Source: Bacillota bacterium
GTDB lineage: Bacteria > Bacillota > Clostridia > Christensenellales > Aristaeellaceae
Direction of reading: 5' to 3'
NCBI GenBank assembly: GCA_023404715.1
Contig: JAEYAR010000135.1
Span: 1-15,247, forward strand
DNA: 15,247 nucleotides
Every line of letters begins with the position of its first letter. Position 1 is the stretch's first letter. Under the pieces are notes generated by a model. It saw only the letters and a list, made by a program, of their open reading frames with translations. It did no database searches and was not told where the DNA came from. A program made the translations under genes and the position numbers. Shown here piece by piece: positions 13,896 through 15,247 of this stretch.

Positions 13896-14495
13896 ATGCT
13901 CGACCGAACGATCCCTTACTATAATCTGCTGATGCGCTGCGACGCGGTGGAGACGGAGCGCTTTACGCTGCCCTACGATCACCGCATTCGCCTGTACGAA
14001 CCGGGGGACGCCGCGAGCTGGGCGCGGATCGAGCGCGCGGTCGGCGACTTTCCGGGCAAGGTGCAGGCGCAGGTGGAAGCGTATTTCCTGGGACGCTACG
14101 ATCAGGAGGCGTTGCGCCGCCGCTGCCTGATGGCGCTGGATGGCGATGGCCGCGCCGTAGGCGCCTGCATCGCCTGGCGCGACCCGATGGGGATAGAGGA
14201 CGTGGCCTCGCTGCACTGGCTGGCGGTCGAGCCCAAGGCGCAGGGCAAGGGGGTTGGCCGCGCGTTGCTCGACGAGACGATGCGTCTGTTTGAAGGACTG
14301 GGGGAGATGCCCGTCTACCTGCACACGCAGCCCTGGAGCTATCGGGCGATCGCGATGTACCTGGACGTCGGCTTTCGCGCGCTCAAGACCGAAACGTTCG
14401 GAGAATATGAAAACCAGTTTGAGGATGCCGCCCGCACGCTGCGGGCGTACCTTAAGCAAAGCGATTTTGAAAAACTGATGGATACGGCCGAATAA
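13896..14495 (+). CDS. GNAT-family N-acetyltransferase
   Basis: A 199-residue protein with a C-terminal GNAT fold that transfers an acetyl group from acetyl-CoA to an unknown amine. The CoA pyrophosphate-binding motif is LAVEPKAQGKGVGRALLDE (109-127), with Q116-G-K-G-V-G121 forming the loop. HTQPWSYRAIAMYLDVGF (143-160) matches the usual strand-turn-helix with N/S-x-x-A-x-x-x-Y. The first 75 residues are less conserved and may set the substrate. The ATG at 13896 is set by AGGAGG seven bases away; an ATG at 13890 lies one base after that site and is too close. It is separated from the NUDIX gene by 50 bases and from luxS by 24 bases, on the same strand. Confidence 0.87.
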   Translation: MLDRTIPYYNLLMRCDAVETERFTLPYDHRIRLYEPGDAASWARIERAVGDFPGKVQAQVEAYFLGRYDQEALRRRCLMALDGDGRAVGACIAWRDPMGIEDVASLHWLAVEPKAQGKGVGRALLDETMRLFEGLGEMPVYLHTQPWSYRAIAMYLDVGFRALKTETFGEYENQFEDAARTLRAYLKQSDFEKLMDTAE

Positions 14496-14496
14496 A
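14467..14496 (+). promoter_or_regulatory. Possible internal promoter for luxS
   Basis: TTGAAA (14467-14472), 18 bases, then AATAAA (14491-14496), covering the end of the acetyltransferase gene. Both hexamers are imperfect and one base of spacing is off. If used, transcription would start near 14503, leaving a leader of about 17 bases. It would let luxS be expressed apart from the hydroxylase operon. Confidence 0.3.
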
Positions 14497-14519
14497 ACGG
14501 CTGATTGGGAGGTATGCAT

Positions 14520-14981
14520 ATGGAAACGATCGCGAGCTTTCAGATCAATCACGATATTTTGCTGCCGGGCATGTACGTATCGCGCGTAGACGGCGACGTC
14601 GTCACCTACGACCTGCGGTTTAAGCGGCCCAATCAGGGGGATTACATCTCAAACGGCGCGCTGCATACGTTCGAGCACCTGTTTGCGACCTACGTTCGCA
14701 ACAGCCGCTTTGGCGCGCACATCGTCTACTTCGGGCCGATGGGCTGCCGCACGGGCTTTTATTTCCTGACACGCGATACGCTGCTCAAAGAGGACGCCGT
14801 CGCCCTGACGCGCGAGGCCTGCGTGTTCATCGTCCGCTTTGACGGCGAAATCCCCGGCGCGAAGCCCCGCGAATGCGGCAACTACAGGGAGCACGACCTG
14901 CAGGACGCCAAGCGGGAGGCCGCGGCATATCTGCATGCGCTGGCGGACTGGACGCCGGAGCGCATGCGTTATCCGGTGTGA
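14520..14981 (+). CDS. luxS: S-ribosylhomocysteine lyase (LuxS, AI-2 synthase)
   Basis: A 153-residue LuxS that cleaves S-ribosylhomocysteine to homocysteine and DPD, the precursor of the AI-2 signal, in the activated methyl cycle. The metal site HTFEHLFAT gives His49 and His53, with Glu52; the third ligand is Cys119 in RECGNYREHDL (117-127). The catalytic Cys76 sits in MGCRTGFY (74-81). All key residues are present and the length is normal. GGGAGG seven bases before 14520 fixes the start; an in-frame ATG at 14514 lies one base after that site and is rejected. It is the last gene before the terminator at 15032. No pfs gene is in the window to supply its substrate. Confidence 0.96.
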   Translation: METIASFQINHDILLPGMYVSRVDGDVVTYDLRFKRPNQGDYISNGALHTFEHLFATYVRNSRFGAHIVYFGPMGCRTGFYFLTRDTLLKEDAVALTREACVFIVRFDGEIPGAKPRECGNYREHDLQDAKREAAAYLHALADWTPERMRYPV

Positions 14982-15031
14982 TCATATCGTAGAAGCTATG
15001 GCATCCAATGTATAGAGGCGAAAGATAAATC

Positions 15032-15073
15032 AAAAGCACTCGTAAGGTTTTGCGCCTTAGCGGGTGCTTTTTT
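15032..15073 (+). terminator. Intrinsic terminator after luxS
   Basis: AAAAGCACTCGTAAGG (15032-15047) pairs with CCTTAGCGGGTGCTTTT (15055-15071) with one wobble and one bulged base, around a seven-base loop, and is followed by further T residues. It ends the plus-strand operon. The A-rich 5' flank would give a U tract on the minus strand, so it could also stop the histidine kinase transcript coming from the right. Confidence 0.88.
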
Positions 15074-15079
15074 GAATGA

Positions 15080-15247
15080 TTATGACTGAAGCGGGAAGTG
15101 CAGCACGGCCCGGCAGCCGTGCGGCGCTGCCTCCTCCAGCCGCAGGCTTCCGCCGTGGGCCTGCGCGACCCTGCGCACGAGATCGAGCCCGATGCCGTGC
15201 GTCTCAAAACGATCTGGGGGCGTGGGAGAACGACCGCTGAAGCCCAA
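15080..15247 (-). CDS. Sensor histidine kinase, C-terminal end (partial)
   Basis: The minus strand encodes 55 residues ending in TAA at 15080-15082; the gene continues past the right edge. The sequence contains THGIGLDLVRRVAQAHGGSL, which is the G2 box and following helix of the HATPase_c domain of sensor histidine kinases (GxGLGLxxxxxxxxxHGG), then LRLEEAAPHGCRAVLHFPL, the closing beta strands. GFSGRSPTPPDRFE just before it fits the F-box and ATP lid. It therefore belongs to the ATP-binding domain of a two-component kinase; its signal and partner lie outside the window. It converges on the luxS operon and shares the terminator at 15032. The frame is short and lacks a start inside the window. 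Confidence 0.85.
   Translation of the reverse strand: MGFSGRSPTPPDRFETHGIGLDLVRRVAQAHGGSLRLEEAAPHGCRAVLHFPLQS

Noticed and set aside
1..15247. CRISPR arrays, tRNA or rRNA genes, tandem repeats
   Set aside because: I saw no regularly spaced repeats, cloverleaf-like sequences or rRNA segments anywhere in the window.

Overview
The window looks like chromosomal DNA from a GC-rich, anaerobic member of the Bacillota (class Clostridia, probably gut-associated or similar). Reasons: strong AGGAGG-type ribosome binding sites, TTGACA/TATAAT promoters, luxS, a BMP-type nucleoside ABC transporter, and a complete selenium-dependent molybdenum hydroxylase (SDMH) module with yqeB, yqeC and a MocA/YgfJ protein. 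The taxonomic call is inference; there is no rRNA in the window.

Layout, left to right. (1) 1-120: the left end of an insertion sequence with the first 20 codons of its transposase on the minus strand; the start region lies in a long hairpin. A perfect 13-bp REP-like palindrome follows at 164-192. (2) 4970-245, minus strand: a four-gene importer operon (BMP substrate-binding protein, double ATPase, two permeases) of the nucleoside-uptake type. It has a good sigma-A promoter and a large leader hairpin. (3) 5183-5782, plus strand: a stand-alone TfoX C-terminal-domain protein and an AT-richer small dimeric alpha/beta-barrel protein, closed by a long terminator at 5823-5889. (4) 8649-5920, minus strand: yqeC, yqeB, an XdhC-family accessory protein with unusual domain order, and a 61-residue two-helix membrane protein. 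(5) 8783-14981, plus strand: the three hydroxylase subunits (FAD, 2Fe-2S, molybdopterin), a molybdenum cofactor cytidylyltransferase, a corrinoid adenosyltransferase, a NUDIX hydrolase, a GNAT acetyltransferase and LuxS, ending in a terminator at 15032-15073. (6) 15080-15247, minus strand: the C-terminal end of a sensor histidine kinase, cut by the window edge.

How it works together. Regions 4 and 5 are divergent and start from two consensus promoters. Their -35 boxes are the two halves of one perfect 16-bp palindrome, so enzyme and maturation genes are very likely switched together. The molybdenum subunit keeps the Glu/Arg/Glu catalytic set of xanthine oxidase-type purine hydroxylases. The nucleoside-type importer nearby fits a purine scavenging and oxidation locus: uptake by the BMP system, then hydroxylation of hypoxanthine/xanthine-like bases by the selenium-dependent enzyme. 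The substrate is inferred, not shown. No downstream purine ring-opening genes are in the window.

The features most worth a second look are the symmetric divergent promoter/operator, the domain order of the XdhC-family protein, the small membrane protein at the end of the accessory operon, the hairpin over the transposase start, the leader hairpin of the importer, and the lack of a lipobox in the substrate-binding protein. No stretch over 300 bases lacks a gene.
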